A DNA stretch of 37,279 nt from positions 1 through 37,279 of the forward strand of contig CACHLD010000008.1 of the NCBI GenBank assembly GCA_902580565.1. Direction: 5' to 3'. Below the pieces are notes generated by a model, which was given only the letters and a program-made list of their open reading frames with translations, was not told the DNA's origin and searched no databases. Positions 1 to 8,295 of this stretch are shown here, one piece after another. A program made the position numbers and the translations under genes. This DNA comes from an uncultured Pelagibacteraceae bacterium (GTDB lineage Bacteria > Pseudomonadota > Alphaproteobacteria > Pelagibacterales > Pelagibacteraceae). Numbering within the stretch: the stretch's first letter is position 1; every line of letters starts with the position of its first letter.

Positions 1-289
1 TAACAAAACTATATCAGGAGCAATAGGATCATTAATTTTTTCATCATTTTTTATTTCTGCAATATTCTTTTATATAACAGAAAGGTTTGATTTTTTGATA
101 ATATTGGTTGGTTGTATTACTTCAATTGTCTGTCAAATAGGAGATTTATTTATTTCATATCTAAAAAGAAAATCAAACTTGAAAGATACAGGAAATTTTC
201 TTCCAGGTCATGGAGGTATTTTAGATAGAATAGACGGAATAATTTTAGGAATACCTTTCGGGTTCCTAGCATTAATAATATTTTATTAA
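1..289 (+). CDS. cdsA: Phosphatidate cytidylyltransferase, C-terminal part (5' end outside window)
   Basis: This is the tail of CdsA, the inner-membrane enzyme that makes CDP-diacylglycerol from phosphatidate and CTP for phospholipid synthesis. The frame is open from base 2 to the TAA at 287-289, so the gene begins upstream of the window; a TTG at 95 is internal, not a start. The visible part has hydrophobic membrane segments and then the CdsA signature, S-x-L-K-R-x4-K-D-x-G followed by P-G-H-G-G-I-x-D-R-I-D, which carries the conserved acidic residues of the family. A last hydrophobic segment ends the protein. One base separates it from dxr. cdsA-dxr is the usual alphaproteobacterial order, which supports the call. 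Confidence 0.93.
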   Translation, partial: NKTISGAIGSLIFSSFFISAIFFYITERFDFLIILVGCITSIVCQIGDLFISYLKRKSNLKDTGNFLPGHGGILDRIDGIILGIPFGFLALIIFY

Positions 290-290
290 T

Positions 291-1475
291 ATGAAAAAAT
301 TTATTTCAATTTTAGGTTCCACTGGGTCAATAGGATTAAATGTATTAAATATAATCAATAAAAAAAAAAATAAATTTAAGATAAATATTCTAGCTGCTGA
401 TAAAAATTTTAAACTTATTTGCAGTCAAATCAAAGAATATAAACCACAAATTTTTATCGTTAATGATCCTAAGATTTATCAAAAAGTAAAAAATAGATTT
501 AAAAACTATAAAACAGAAATAATTAATAAAATTAATTCAAACCTAAAAATTTTTAATAAATCAGACATTTCTGTAGCGGCTATTCCAGGAATAGCAGGCT
601 TATATCCTACTATTGAAATTGTAAAAAAAAGTAAAAAGGTGCTTATAGCAAACAAAGAGTCCGTTGTTTGTGGCTGGGATATAATTAAAAAATGTGCCAA
701 AAAAAATAATACAAAGATAATTCCAGTAGACTCAGAGCACTTTTCAATTATGCAACTATTAAAAGATCACAATCTAAAAGAAATTAAAAAGATTTATTTA
801 ACTGCTTCTGGCGGACCTTTTCTAAACTATAAAATCTCACAACTAAAAAAAGTTAAGCCTATTCATGCCATCAAACATCCAAAATGGAAAATGGGTAAAA
901 AGATCTCAATAGACTCTGCTACATTAATGAATAAGATGCTTGAAATAGTTGAGGCGAATAAATTTTTTTCAATTGATTTAAAAAAGATTGATATGGTAAT
1001 ACATCCAGAGTCGTTAGTTCACGCAATTATTGAACTTAAAAATGGTCTTTTTAAATTTATTTATCATGAAACTACGATGGTAATTCCTTTAGCAAACGCA
1101 ATTTTTGATAATAAAGTAGATATTCTAGATATTTTAAAACCTACATTAAATAAAAAAAAAATTTTCTTTTTTAAAAATTTAAATTTCAAAAATATTGATA
1201 AAAAAAAGTTTCCTATTATTAAATTAAAAAAAAGGCTATGTGAGTATAATTCTACGCCAATAATTATCAATGCGGCTAATGAAATATTAGTTGATCAATT
1301 TTTAAAGAAAAAAATAAGCTTTATCTCCTTTTCTAGGCGGTTATTTAAGTTACTGGAGGATAGAAATTATAGTAAATATGCTATAAAAGTACCTAAAAAT
1401 GTTAACCAAGTAATGCAAATTGATCAGTGGGCAAGACAAACAATGTTAAAAATGATTTCTAGCACTAAACAATGA
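291..1475 (+). CDS. dxr: 1-deoxy-D-xylulose 5-phosphate reductoisomerase
   Basis: Dxr converts 1-deoxy-D-xylulose 5-phosphate to 2-C-methyl-D-erythritol 4-phosphate with NADPH, the second step of the MEP isoprenoid pathway, in the cytoplasm. The 394-residue length is normal. Seen: the NADPH-binding GSTGSIG at 9-15, ANKESVV at 120-126, and the metal-binding region PVDSEH with D147 and E149. ASGGPF, the long HPKWKMGKKISIDSATL block, NKMLEIVEA and HPESLVHAI follow. The C-terminal third is unusually rich in Lys and Phe but stays in frame. The start lies one base after the cdsA stop. The stop overlaps the bamA start as ATGA, so the two are probably translated together. The later pathway enzymes IspD and IspF are encoded at 27055-28200. 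Confidence 0.97.
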   Translation: MKKFISILGSTGSIGLNVLNIINKKKNKFKINILAADKNFKLICSQIKEYKPQIFIVNDPKIYQKVKNRFKNYKTEIINKINSNLKIFNKSDISVAAIPGIAGLYPTIEIVKKSKKVLIANKESVVCGWDIIKKCAKKNNTKIIPVDSEHFSIMQLLKDHNLKEIKKIYLTASGGPFLNYKISQLKKVKPIHAIKHPKWKMGKKISIDSATLMNKMLEIVEANKFFSIDLKKIDMVIHPESLVHAIIELKNGLFKFIYHETTMVIPLANAIFDNKVDILDILKPTLNKKKIFFFKNLNFKNIDKKKFPIIKLKKRLCEYNSTPIIINAANEILVDQFLKKKISFISFSRRLFKLLEDRNYSKYAIKVPKNVNQVMQIDQWARQTMLKMISSTKQ

Positions 1476-3703
1476 AAAAAGTTTTTATATTTATTTTTAT
1501 CTATACAATTTTTCTGTCATTTTCAAAAGCAGAGGTGATTAAAAATATTCAGATTGAAGGAAATAAAAGAGTAAGTAAAGAAACAATTAAGCTATATGGA
1601 GATATAAAATTAAATAAGAATTATTCTGAAATAGATTTAAATGATATTTTGAATAATTTATATTCTACAAATTTTTTTGAAGATGTTAGTGTTCAATCAG
1701 CTAATGGAGTTCTTAAAGTTACTGTAAAAGAATATTCAGTTATTGATAATATTATAATTTTAGGTGAAACAAGTAATAAATATAAAGAACAAATCAAAAA
1801 AATTATTAATTCTAAAGAAAAAGGTTCGTTTATAAAAAATAATTTAGCTCGTGATGCAGAGATTATAAAAAGATTATATTCTACTGCTGGCTACAATTTT
1901 ACAAATGTTACTACTAAAGTTAGAGAAATTGATGGGGAGACAATTGATTTAGTACTTGATATCGACAAAGGTAATGTCACAAAAATATCTAAGATTTCAT
2001 TTTCTGGAGATAAAAAAGTTAAAGAAAAAAGATTAAGAGACGTTATAGCAAGTGAAGAAAGTAAATTTTGGAAAATTATTTCCAAAAATACTAATTTTAA
2101 TCAAAATCTTGTAGATTTAGATATGAGACTATTAAAAAATTATTACAAGTCGATAGGGTATTATGATGTAAATATTAATTCAAATTCTGCAGAGCTGAAC
2201 CAGTCTGGTAATGTTCAGTTGACATATACTATAGATGCAGGAAAAAGATATATATTTAAAAAAATTTCAACTGTAGTAGACCCAACTTTTGATAAAAATT
2301 TATTTTTTGAACTTAACGATGAATATCAAAAAGTTATAGGCAATTATTATTCTCCTTTTAAAATAAAAAAATTATTAGAAACAATAGACGAAATAATAGA
2401 AAAAAATAATTTACAATTTGTTGAACACAACGTTGAAGAAATTTTAGGAGATGGAAATATAGAAATAAAATTTAACATTTTTGAAGGTGATAAGGTTTTA
2501 GTAGAAAGAATAAATGTTTTAGGTAACAATGTCACTAATGAAGACGTAATTAGAGGAGAATTATTAGTTGATGAAGGGGACCCTTTCACAAATTTAAGTT
2601 TAGATAAGTCGGTTTCAAAGCTTAAATCAAGAAATATCTTTAATAAAGTCACCAGCAAAGTATTAAACGGCTCAAAATCTGATTTAAAAGTTATAAATAT
2701 TGAAGTTGAAGAAAAACCAACAGGAGAAGTTAGTGCGGGTGCTGGAGTTGGAACGAATGGAGGAAGCTTTGCATTTACAATTAGAGAAAATAATTGGTTA
2801 GGTGAGGGTAAAAACGTTGCTTTTAATATTGAAGTGGATGAAGAGTCTTTAAAAGGTTCTTTAAATTATGTAGATCCAAATTATAATTTTTTAGGAAATT
2901 CATTGTCTTATTCTTTGAGCAGCACTACAAATGACAAACCTGATCAAGGCTTCAAAAATACAATTGTTGCTGCTTCTGCAGGAACTAGATTTGAACAATA
3001 TAAAGATATTTTTGCAAAATTAGGTCTATCAGTATCCTATGATGACTTACAAACTTTGGATAATGCTTCTGCATCGTTAAAAAAACAAAGTGGAGAATTT
3101 ACGGAAATATCAGCTAACTATGGATTTAGTTACGATAAAAGAAATAGAGCCTTTATGCCAACTGATGGATCAATAGTATCTTTTGAGCAAAGCCTACCCC
3201 TTTATGCAGATAAAGCATTTATTGATAATACTCTTGCTTCAAGTAATTATATTTCGGTAAATGAAAATATAATTGGCGCAGCAAAATTTTATTTAACTGG
3301 TGTTAATGGTTTAGGCGGCGAAGATGTTAGACTTAGTAAAAGAAAAAATTTAAGCACAAAAAGATTAAGAGGTTTTCAAAGAGGAAAAGTGGGGCCAGTA
3401 GATGGAGATGATCACATAGGAGGAAATTATGCTGCAGCAATAAATTTTGAAGCACAATTACCAAATTTTCTACCTGAATCATCTAATACAGATGTAGGTT
3501 TATTTTTAGATTTTGGAAATATTTGGGGAGTAGATTATGACGGGTCAATTGATGACAATAATGAAATAAGATCTTCAACCGGTGTAGCAGCAAGCTGGAT
3601 TTCGCCTTTAGGACCTATGACTTTTATTTTATCAACGAACTTAGCTAAATCAGGGACAGACAAAACTGAAAGTTTTAATTTTAATTTAGGTACAACTTTT
3701 TAA
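1472..3703 (+). CDS. bamA: Outer membrane protein assembly factor BamA
   Basis: BamA is the central Omp85-family protein of the outer-membrane beta-barrel insertion machine. Seen: a signal peptide at about 1-20 (hydrophobic run ending SKA). A periplasmic region to about 420 fits five POTRA domains, with repeated 'I-x-x-I-x-V-x-G-N' type starts, for example IKNIQIEGNKRVS near 24 and VERINVLGNNVTNEDVIRGE in POTRA5. The C-terminal barrel carries the RGF motif of loop 6 at 633-635 and ends in Phe, as membrane barrels usually do. The 743-residue length is typical. It overlaps dxr by four bases. In most relatives rseP sits between dxr and bamA; it is absent here. Skp follows after one base. Confidence 0.96.
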   Translation: MKKVFIFIFIYTIFLSFSKAEVIKNIQIEGNKRVSKETIKLYGDIKLNKNYSEIDLNDILNNLYSTNFFEDVSVQSANGVLKVTVKEYSVIDNIIILGETSNKYKEQIKKIINSKEKGSFIKNNLARDAEIIKRLYSTAGYNFTNVTTKVREIDGETIDLVLDIDKGNVTKISKISFSGDKKVKEKRLRDVIASEESKFWKIISKNTNFNQNLVDLDMRLLKNYYKSIGYYDVNINSNSAELNQSGNVQLTYTIDAGKRYIFKKISTVVDPTFDKNLFFELNDEYQKVIGNYYSPFKIKKLLETIDEIIEKNNLQFVEHNVEEILGDGNIEIKFNIFEGDKVLVERINVLGNNVTNEDVIRGELLVDEGDPFTNLSLDKSVSKLKSRNIFNKVTSKVLNGSKSDLKVINIEVEEKPTGEVSAGAGVGTNGGSFAFTIRENNWLGEGKNVAFNIEVDEESLKGSLNYVDPNYNFLGNSLSYSLSSTTNDKPDQGFKNTIVAASAGTRFEQYKDIFAKLGLSVSYDDLQTLDNASASLKKQSGEFTEISANYGFSYDKRNRAFMPTDGSIVSFEQSLPLYADKAFIDNTLASSNYISVNENIIGAAKFYLTGVNGLGGEDVRLSKRKNLSTKRLRGFQRGKVGPVDGDDHIGGNYAAAINFEAQLPNFLPESSNTDVGLFLDFGNIWGVDYDGSIDDNNEIRSSTGVAASWISPLGPMTFILSTNLAKSGTDKTESFNFNLGTTF

Positions 3704-3704
3704 T

Positions 3705-4229
3705 ATGAAACTATTCAAAAATTTAAGCATTATAGTAATATTTCTCTTATTTACACAAAACAACTTAATAGCTGATTTACCTAGATATTTAGATTTTAAA
3801 TACATTCTAAATCAAAGTGAAGCAGGAAAAAAAGCCCAAGCGTATCTAAAAAAAAGTCTAAACGTTGGAATAAAAAAGATTAAAGATAAAGAAAAATCAA
3901 TTCAAGAAGAAGAAAAAAAAATTATTAAACAAAAAAAAGTTATATCAGCAGAGGAGTATAAGAAACAAGTTACAAATTTAAGAACAAAAGTTGCATCTCT
4001 TCAAAAGGAAAGAAACGAATTACTAGATAGAATTGCCAAACAAAGATCAAAAGCAAGAAATGAGTTATTAAAAAATTTAAACCCAATTATTCAGGAATAT
4101 ATGCAAAAAAATAATGTTAGAGTAGTTCTTGATAAAAAAAGCTTACTTCTTGCTGATGAAAAATTGGATATTACTAAAGAAATTATAGAACTACTAAATA
4201 AAAAGTTAAAATCAATAAAATTAAACTAA
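3705..4229 (+). CDS. skp: Periplasmic chaperone Skp/OmpH family
   Basis: Skp-like proteins hold unfolded outer-membrane proteins in the periplasm before delivery to BamA. Seen: a signal peptide at about 1-23 (basic start, hydrophobic run, Ala-Asp junction) and a short conserved N-terminal strand (Y-I-L-N-Q-S-E-A-G). A long charged helical stretch at about 50-125, rich in Lys/Glu/Gln, forms the coiled-coil tentacles. The C-terminal 'V-R-V-V-L-D-K-K-S-L-L-L-A' returns to the body domain. The 174-residue length fits the OmpH family. It lies one base after bamA and eight before lpxD, the classic bamA-skp-lpxD order. Family sequence conservation is low, so the call leans on architecture and context as well as on motifs. 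Confidence 0.9.
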   Translation: MKLFKNLSIIVIFLLFTQNNLIADLPRYLDFKYILNQSEAGKKAQAYLKKSLNVGIKKIKDKEKSIQEEEKKIIKQKKVISAEEYKKQVTNLRTKVASLQKERNELLDRIAKQRSKARNELLKNLNPIIQEYMQKNNVRVVLDKKSLLLADEKLDITKEIIELLNKKLKSIKLN

Positions 4230-4237
4230 ATAGTTTA

Positions 4238-5206
4238 ATGGAAATTACTACATTTTTTAAAAAAAAAAATAAACATTACTTGGGTGATTTTTTTTCTAAT
4301 TTTAAAGGTAAAGAAAAACTTGAAATTAAAAACATCCGATCACTTAATAAGTCTCGAAAATATGATTTAACTTTTTTTGACTCAATTAAGTACAAATCTG
4401 TTGCTAATAAAACTAACGCTTCTTACTGTATAACAACACAAAAACTTGAAAAATTTTTGCCAAATAAAGTTAAAAAAGTAGTAGTAAAAAATGTTCTTTA
4501 TGAACTTGCAAAGATATTAAAAAAAATTTATCCCTCTGCCGATATCGATTATCCAGATTTAACTCTTAAATCACCTAATAAAAACAATTATAAAAATGTA
4601 AAATTTGGTAATAATGTTTTAGTTGGTAAAAATGTTAAAATTGGTAAAAATTGTTTTATTGGGTCAAACACTATTATAGAACATGATGTTATATTAGGAA
4701 ACAACTGCGTTATCGGTTCTTATGTGGTTTTAAAAAACTCAATACTGGGAAATAATGTAATGATTCAAGATGGTTGCAAGATTGGTTTGAAAGGTTATGG
4801 TTTTATACCTATAAAAGATAATAATTTAAAATTTCCTCACATAGGTCGAGTCTTGATCAATGATAATGTTGAGATCGCAGGAGGCTGTACAATTGATAGA
4901 GGATCAGTAGATGATACAGAAATTGGCAAGAATACTTATTTGGACAATCAAGTGCACCTCGCTCATAATGTAAAGATAGGATCAAATTGCATGATTGCCG
5001 GTCAAGTTGGATTTGCTGGAAGCACAACTATTGGAAACAATGTTTCTATTGGGGGACAAGCAGGAATCTCAGGACATTTAACTATAGGAAATAACGTTAA
5101 GATAGGTGGTGGAAGTGGTGTTATAAAGGATATTGAAGATAATCAAGTTGTAATGGGATATCCTGCAATACCATTTAAAGATTTTATTAAAAATTGGAAA
5201 AAATAA
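4238..5206 (+). CDS. lpxD: UDP-3-O-acylglucosamine N-acyltransferase
   Basis: LpxD adds the N-linked hydroxyacyl chain to UDP-3-O-acylglucosamine, the third step of lipid A synthesis. Seen: a divergent N-terminal uridine-binding domain (about 1-100) and then a left-handed beta-helix made of many hexapeptide units of the (I/V)-G-x-N-(V/C)-x type, from about 120 to 295. The catalytic histidine is H243 in the HLAHNVKIG stretch, matching E. coli H239. The GYGF segment near 186-189 is typical of LpxD. A short C-terminal helix ends the protein. The 322-residue length is slightly below E. coli LpxD (341). The stop directly abuts the fabZ ATG. Confidence 0.96.
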   Translation: MEITTFFKKKNKHYLGDFFSNFKGKEKLEIKNIRSLNKSRKYDLTFFDSIKYKSVANKTNASYCITTQKLEKFLPNKVKKVVVKNVLYELAKILKKIYPSADIDYPDLTLKSPNKNNYKNVKFGNNVLVGKNVKIGKNCFIGSNTIIEHDVILGNNCVIGSYVVLKNSILGNNVMIQDGCKIGLKGYGFIPIKDNNLKFPHIGRVLINDNVEIAGGCTIDRGSVDDTEIGKNTYLDNQVHLAHNVKIGSNCMIAGQVGFAGSTTIGNNVSIGGQAGISGHLTIGNNVKIGGGSGVIKDIEDNQVVMGYPAIPFKDFIKNWKK

Positions 5207-5659
5207 ATGAGTGAAACCGAAATAGATAAAAAAAGAATTGAGAGTTTATTACCTCACAGGGAACCAATGTTATTAATAGATAAACTAACAAAGATAGTCC
5301 CTTTAAAATCTGCTACAGCAATAATGTATGTAAAAAAAGATGGCTTTTATGTTCAAGGCCATTTTCCAGGTCAACCTGTTATGCCAGGTGTTTTGATTGT
5401 TGAAGCTTTCGGCCAGGCGGCAGCTGCCCTAACAGCACATGGTATTGATCCTAAGGAGTATGCTAATAAGTTAGTTTATTTAATGAGTGTAGATAAAGCT
5501 AGATTTAGAAATCCTATAATTCCAGATTGTGAATTACATTTGGAAATAGAAGCCGTAAGATCTCACGGCAGAGTTTGGAAATACAAAGGAACAGCAAAAG
5601 TTGATGGAAAGAGAATGGCTGATGCGGAATGGTCAGCAACTATAGTAGACAGAAAATAA
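5207..5659 (+). CDS. fabZ: 3-hydroxyacyl-[acyl-carrier-protein] dehydratase FabZ
   Basis: FabZ dehydrates 3-hydroxyacyl-ACP in fatty acid elongation. Because lipid A synthesis uses the same hydroxyacyl-ACP pool, its place inside the lpx cluster is functional. Seen: a hot-dog fold protein of 150 residues with LLPHREPMLLID near the start. The active-site helix motif GHFPGQPVMPGVLIVEA has catalytic H52 and E66, and FRNPIIPD and HGRVWKYKGTAKVDG follow. It begins on the base after the lpxD stop and shares its last base with the lpxA start (TAATG), so lpxD-fabZ-lpxA are tightly coupled. Confidence 0.97.
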   Translation: MSETEIDKKRIESLLPHREPMLLIDKLTKIVPLKSATAIMYVKKDGFYVQGHFPGQPVMPGVLIVEAFGQAAAALTAHGIDPKEYANKLVYLMSVDKARFRNPIIPDCELHLEIEAVRSHGRVWKYKGTAKVDGKRMADAEWSATIVDRK

Positions 5660-6438
5660 TGATACATAAGTCAAGTGTAATAGACTCTAAAGCTAAAATT
5701 TCAAAAAATGTGAAGATTGGTCCTTTTTGTTATGTGGGTCCGAACGTTGTTTTAAGTGAAAGTGTAGAATTAGTTTCTAATGTTCACATAGAAGGTAATA
5801 CAAAGATTGGAAAAGGTACTAGAATTTTTCCATTTGCTAGTATTGGCACCCAGCCACAAGACCTAAAGTTTAAAGGAGAAAAAAATAGTTTAGATATTGG
5901 TGAGAATAACTTAATTCGTGAGTATGTAACGGTTAATCCAGGAACAGAAGGTGGTGGCTCAAAAACAAAAATTGGCAATAACTGTTTATTCATGATTTCC
6001 TCACACGTAGCACACGATTGTAAAATAGGTAATAATGTAATTATTGCAAATAATGTTCCATTAGGAGGCCATGTCACAATTGAGGACTCTGTAGTTATCG
6101 GGGGCAACTCAGCAGTACAACAATTTACAAGAATAGGCAGATTAGCAATGATTGGTGGAATGACAGGAGTATTAAAGGATGTCATTCCATTCGGTTTATC
6201 TATAGGAAATAGAAATCATCTCCAAGGATTGAATTTAATAGGATTAAGGAGAAAGAAATATGATAATCAAAAAATAATGGGTTTAAGTAAAGCTTATAAA
6301 GAAATTTTTGCATCAAAAAATTTTCATGAAAATTTAAGTAAAATTAATGGTGAACATAAAGGTAACGAATTGGTAAACGAAGTCATAACTTTCATAGAAA
6401 AAGATAAAAAAAGACCTATTTGTTCACCACTGAGTTAA
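5659..6438 (+). CDS. lpxA: Acyl-ACP--UDP-N-acetylglucosamine O-acyltransferase
   Basis: LpxA catalyses the first step of lipid A synthesis, moving a hydroxyacyl chain to the 3-OH of UDP-GlcNAc. Seen: hexapeptide repeats from about 5 to 180 (left-handed beta-helix) and the conserved QPQDLKFKGE segment at about 65-74. The catalytic histidine is H119 in SSHVAHDCKIG, matching E. coli H125. A C-terminal helical domain begins at about 190 with IGLRRKK. I chose the ATG at 5659 (259 residues), which overlaps the fabZ stop as TAATG. The frame is open back to a GTG at 5629, but those ten extra residues lie inside fabZ and lack family similarity. Confidence 0.96.
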   Translation: MIHKSSVIDSKAKISKNVKIGPFCYVGPNVVLSESVELVSNVHIEGNTKIGKGTRIFPFASIGTQPQDLKFKGEKNSLDIGENNLIREYVTVNPGTEGGGSKTKIGNNCLFMISSHVAHDCKIGNNVIIANNVPLGGHVTIEDSVVIGGNSAVQQFTRIGRLAMIGGMTGVLKDVIPFGLSIGNRNHLQGLNLIGLRRKKYDNQKIMGLSKAYKEIFASKNFHENLSKINGEHKGNELVNEVITFIEKDKKRPICSPLS

Positions 6439-6445
6439 GATAATT

Positions 6446-7237
6446 ATGATTGGTCTAATATTTGGAGAAACTGATTTTCCAAAACAAATTTTGAAAAAAA
6501 TAAAGAATAAAAAAAGATATCTAATCATTGATCTATCAAAAAAAAAATTTTTTAAAAAAGATAAATTTTCTTATTCAGTATCTTTAGGTCAATTTGGAAA
6601 GATCATAAAAATTTTAAAAGAAAATAATTGCAAAAAAGTATTATTTGCTGGAAAAGTAAATAAACCTAAATTTTCTAAACTTCGAATGGATTTAAAAGCA
6701 TTTTATTATATGCCTAGAATTATAAAAAGTTCAAAATTAGGCGATGCAGCTATTTTAAAAGAAATAATTAATATTTTTAAAAAAGAAAAGATTAAAACGA
6801 TTAGTTCTTTAACATTCAATCCTGAATTAACATTAAAAAAAGGAAATTATACAACAACAAAACCTAACAAATTAGATAAGCTTGATATTAAAAAAGCTAT
6901 AAAAACCTTGAATCGTTCAGGTAAATATACTTTTAGCCAGGGAGCTGTTGTCAGAAGTAAAAAAGTGATTGCTATTGAAGGCAAAGGCGGAACTCAGATA
7001 ATGCTTAAAAGTTGTAAAAGTAAAAAATTTAGAAATCAAGGTGTATTAGTTAAATTACCCAAAAAAAAACAGGACTTTAGGATTGATTTGCCTACTGTCG
7101 GTTTACAAACTTTTAAACAGTGTAAATCAGCGGGACTTAAAGGAATTGTACTGAAAAGTAGACAAAACGTTTTTTTGGAAAGAAAAAAATGCATCAATTT
7201 TGCTAATAAAAATAAAATGTTTATCTCTGTAAAATGA
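6446..7237 (+). CDS. lpxI: UDP-2,3-diacylglucosamine pyrophosphatase LpxI
   Basis: LpxI hydrolyses UDP-2,3-diacylglucosamine to lipid X plus UMP. It replaces the unrelated LpxH in alphaproteobacteria. Seen: the N-terminal 'M-I-G-L-I-F-G' start, the conserved KVLFAGKVNKP segment near 63-73, and a GDAAILKEI block. GKGGTQIML follows, then the C-terminal stretch LPTVGLQTFKQCKSAGLKGI typical of the former DUF1009. The 263-residue length is close to Caulobacter LpxI. It sits seven bases after lpxA and overlaps the next gene as ATGA, in the standard lpxA-lpxI-lpxB neighbourhood except for one inserted gene. Confidence 0.93.
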   Translation: MIGLIFGETDFPKQILKKIKNKKRYLIIDLSKKKFFKKDKFSYSVSLGQFGKIIKILKENNCKKVLFAGKVNKPKFSKLRMDLKAFYYMPRIIKSSKLGDAAILKEIINIFKKEKIKTISSLTFNPELTLKKGNYTTTKPNKLDKLDIKKAIKTLNRSGKYTFSQGAVVRSKKVIAIEGKGGTQIMLKSCKSKKFRNQGVLVKLPKKKQDFRIDLPTVGLQTFKQCKSAGLKGIVLKSRQNVFLERKKCINFANKNKMFISVK

Positions 7238-8295
7238 AAAAATTAATTACAATCTTATTATTTTTTGGTTTTTCTAATTTATATGCTTCAGAAATCAAAT
7301 TAGAAAAAACTGTTGATAATTTAAAAAAACCATGGAGTCTCTCTTTTATCGATCAAGAAAATGTTGTGATTACGGAAAAATCGGGAAAATTATTTACTTT
7401 AAATTTAACAGATAAAAAAATTTCAGAAATAAAACATAATCTTTCTATTTTAGAAGACGGGCAAGGTGGGTTGCTTGATGTTCTATACAATAAAGATCAA
7501 GTTTATATTTCATATTCAGAAAGTAGAGGTGATTGGAAGACAAGTACTTCCGTAGCAAAAGGTAAATTTAATAAAAAAAATATTGAGTTTAAAAATATTT
7601 TTAGAGCAGAACCTCCAATTGATTCAGGTTATCACTTTGGTTCAAGATTGGCTATTAAGGGTGATCATTTATATATAACTGCAGGAGAACGTGGACAAGG
7701 AATGATAGCTCAAGACGCCAGTAAACACCCTGGAAGTGTTATTAGAATTAATTTGGACGGTTCCATTCCTAAAGATAATCCAAAATTTAATGGTAAAAAA
7801 GATTGGTTACCTGAAATTTTTCAAATTGGAGTTAGAAATCCTCAAGGATTAGCTCTTTCTCCTTTTGATGATAAAATATATATGACCAATCACGGAGCTA
7901 AAGGTGGAGATTGGTTTGGTACAGCAAATTTTGGAGAAAATTATGGATGGAAAATATTAGGATGGGGTGGAACTAATTATTCAGGAACCAAAATAGGCCC
8001 AAAGTGGAAACCTGGTTTTACAAAAGCAATTAAATATTGGGTTCCTTCAATAGCAGTCAGTGCAATGACTATTTATAATGGAACTACATTTAAAGAATGG
8101 AATGGTGACGCTTTAATTGCTTCATTAAAAGATCAATCTTTGAGAAAAATTAAATTTAAAAAAGATAAATTTCTAAATGAGAAAATTATTTTTAAAGGCA
8201 ATATAGGCAGAATAAGAGACATAAAAATACAAAAAGAAACTGGAGACCTTTATATGCTGTCTGATAGCGGGCAGCTTTGGAGAATGTATAAATGA
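7234..8295 (+). CDS. Periplasmic PQQ-type aldose sugar dehydrogenase (YliI/Asd, GSDH family)
   Basis: This belongs to the glucose/sorbosone dehydrogenase beta-propeller family and most resembles E. coli YliI, a soluble aldose dehydrogenase that uses PQQ. Seen: a signal peptide (about 1-18, ending YAS), then KPWSLSFID and GQGGLLDVLY. The active-site YHFGSRL follows, then ITAGERGQG, the GVRNPQG loop, NHGAKGGDW, and NYGWKILGWGGTNYSG. The 353-residue length fits. The YHFG histidine matches the proposed catalytic base of the family. It overlaps lpxI and lpxB by four bases each, so it is co-translated inside the lipid A cluster, where relatives usually have lpxI next to lpxB. No PQQ synthesis gene is in the window, so cofactor use is inference. 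Confidence 0.88.
   Translation: MKKLITILLFFGFSNLYASEIKLEKTVDNLKKPWSLSFIDQENVVITEKSGKLFTLNLTDKKISEIKHNLSILEDGQGGLLDVLYNKDQVYISYSESRGDWKTSTSVAKGKFNKKNIEFKNIFRAEPPIDSGYHFGSRLAIKGDHLYITAGERGQGMIAQDASKHPGSVIRINLDGSIPKDNPKFNGKKDWLPEIFQIGVRNPQGLALSPFDDKIYMTNHGAKGGDWFGTANFGENYGWKILGWGGTNYSGTKIGPKWKPGFTKAIKYWVPSIAVSAMTIYNGTTFKEWNGDALIASLKDQSLRKIKFKKDKFLNEKIIFKGNIGRIRDIKIQKETGDLYMLSDSGQLWRMYK

Noticed and set aside
5629-5658. Upstream GTG extension of lpxA
   Set aside because: The ten extra residues lie inside fabZ, and LpxA homologues start at the ATG at 5659, which overlaps the fabZ stop neatly.
5784-6185. 133-codon open frame antisense to lpxA
   Set aside because: It mirrors the hexapeptide repeats of lpxA; no independent signal.
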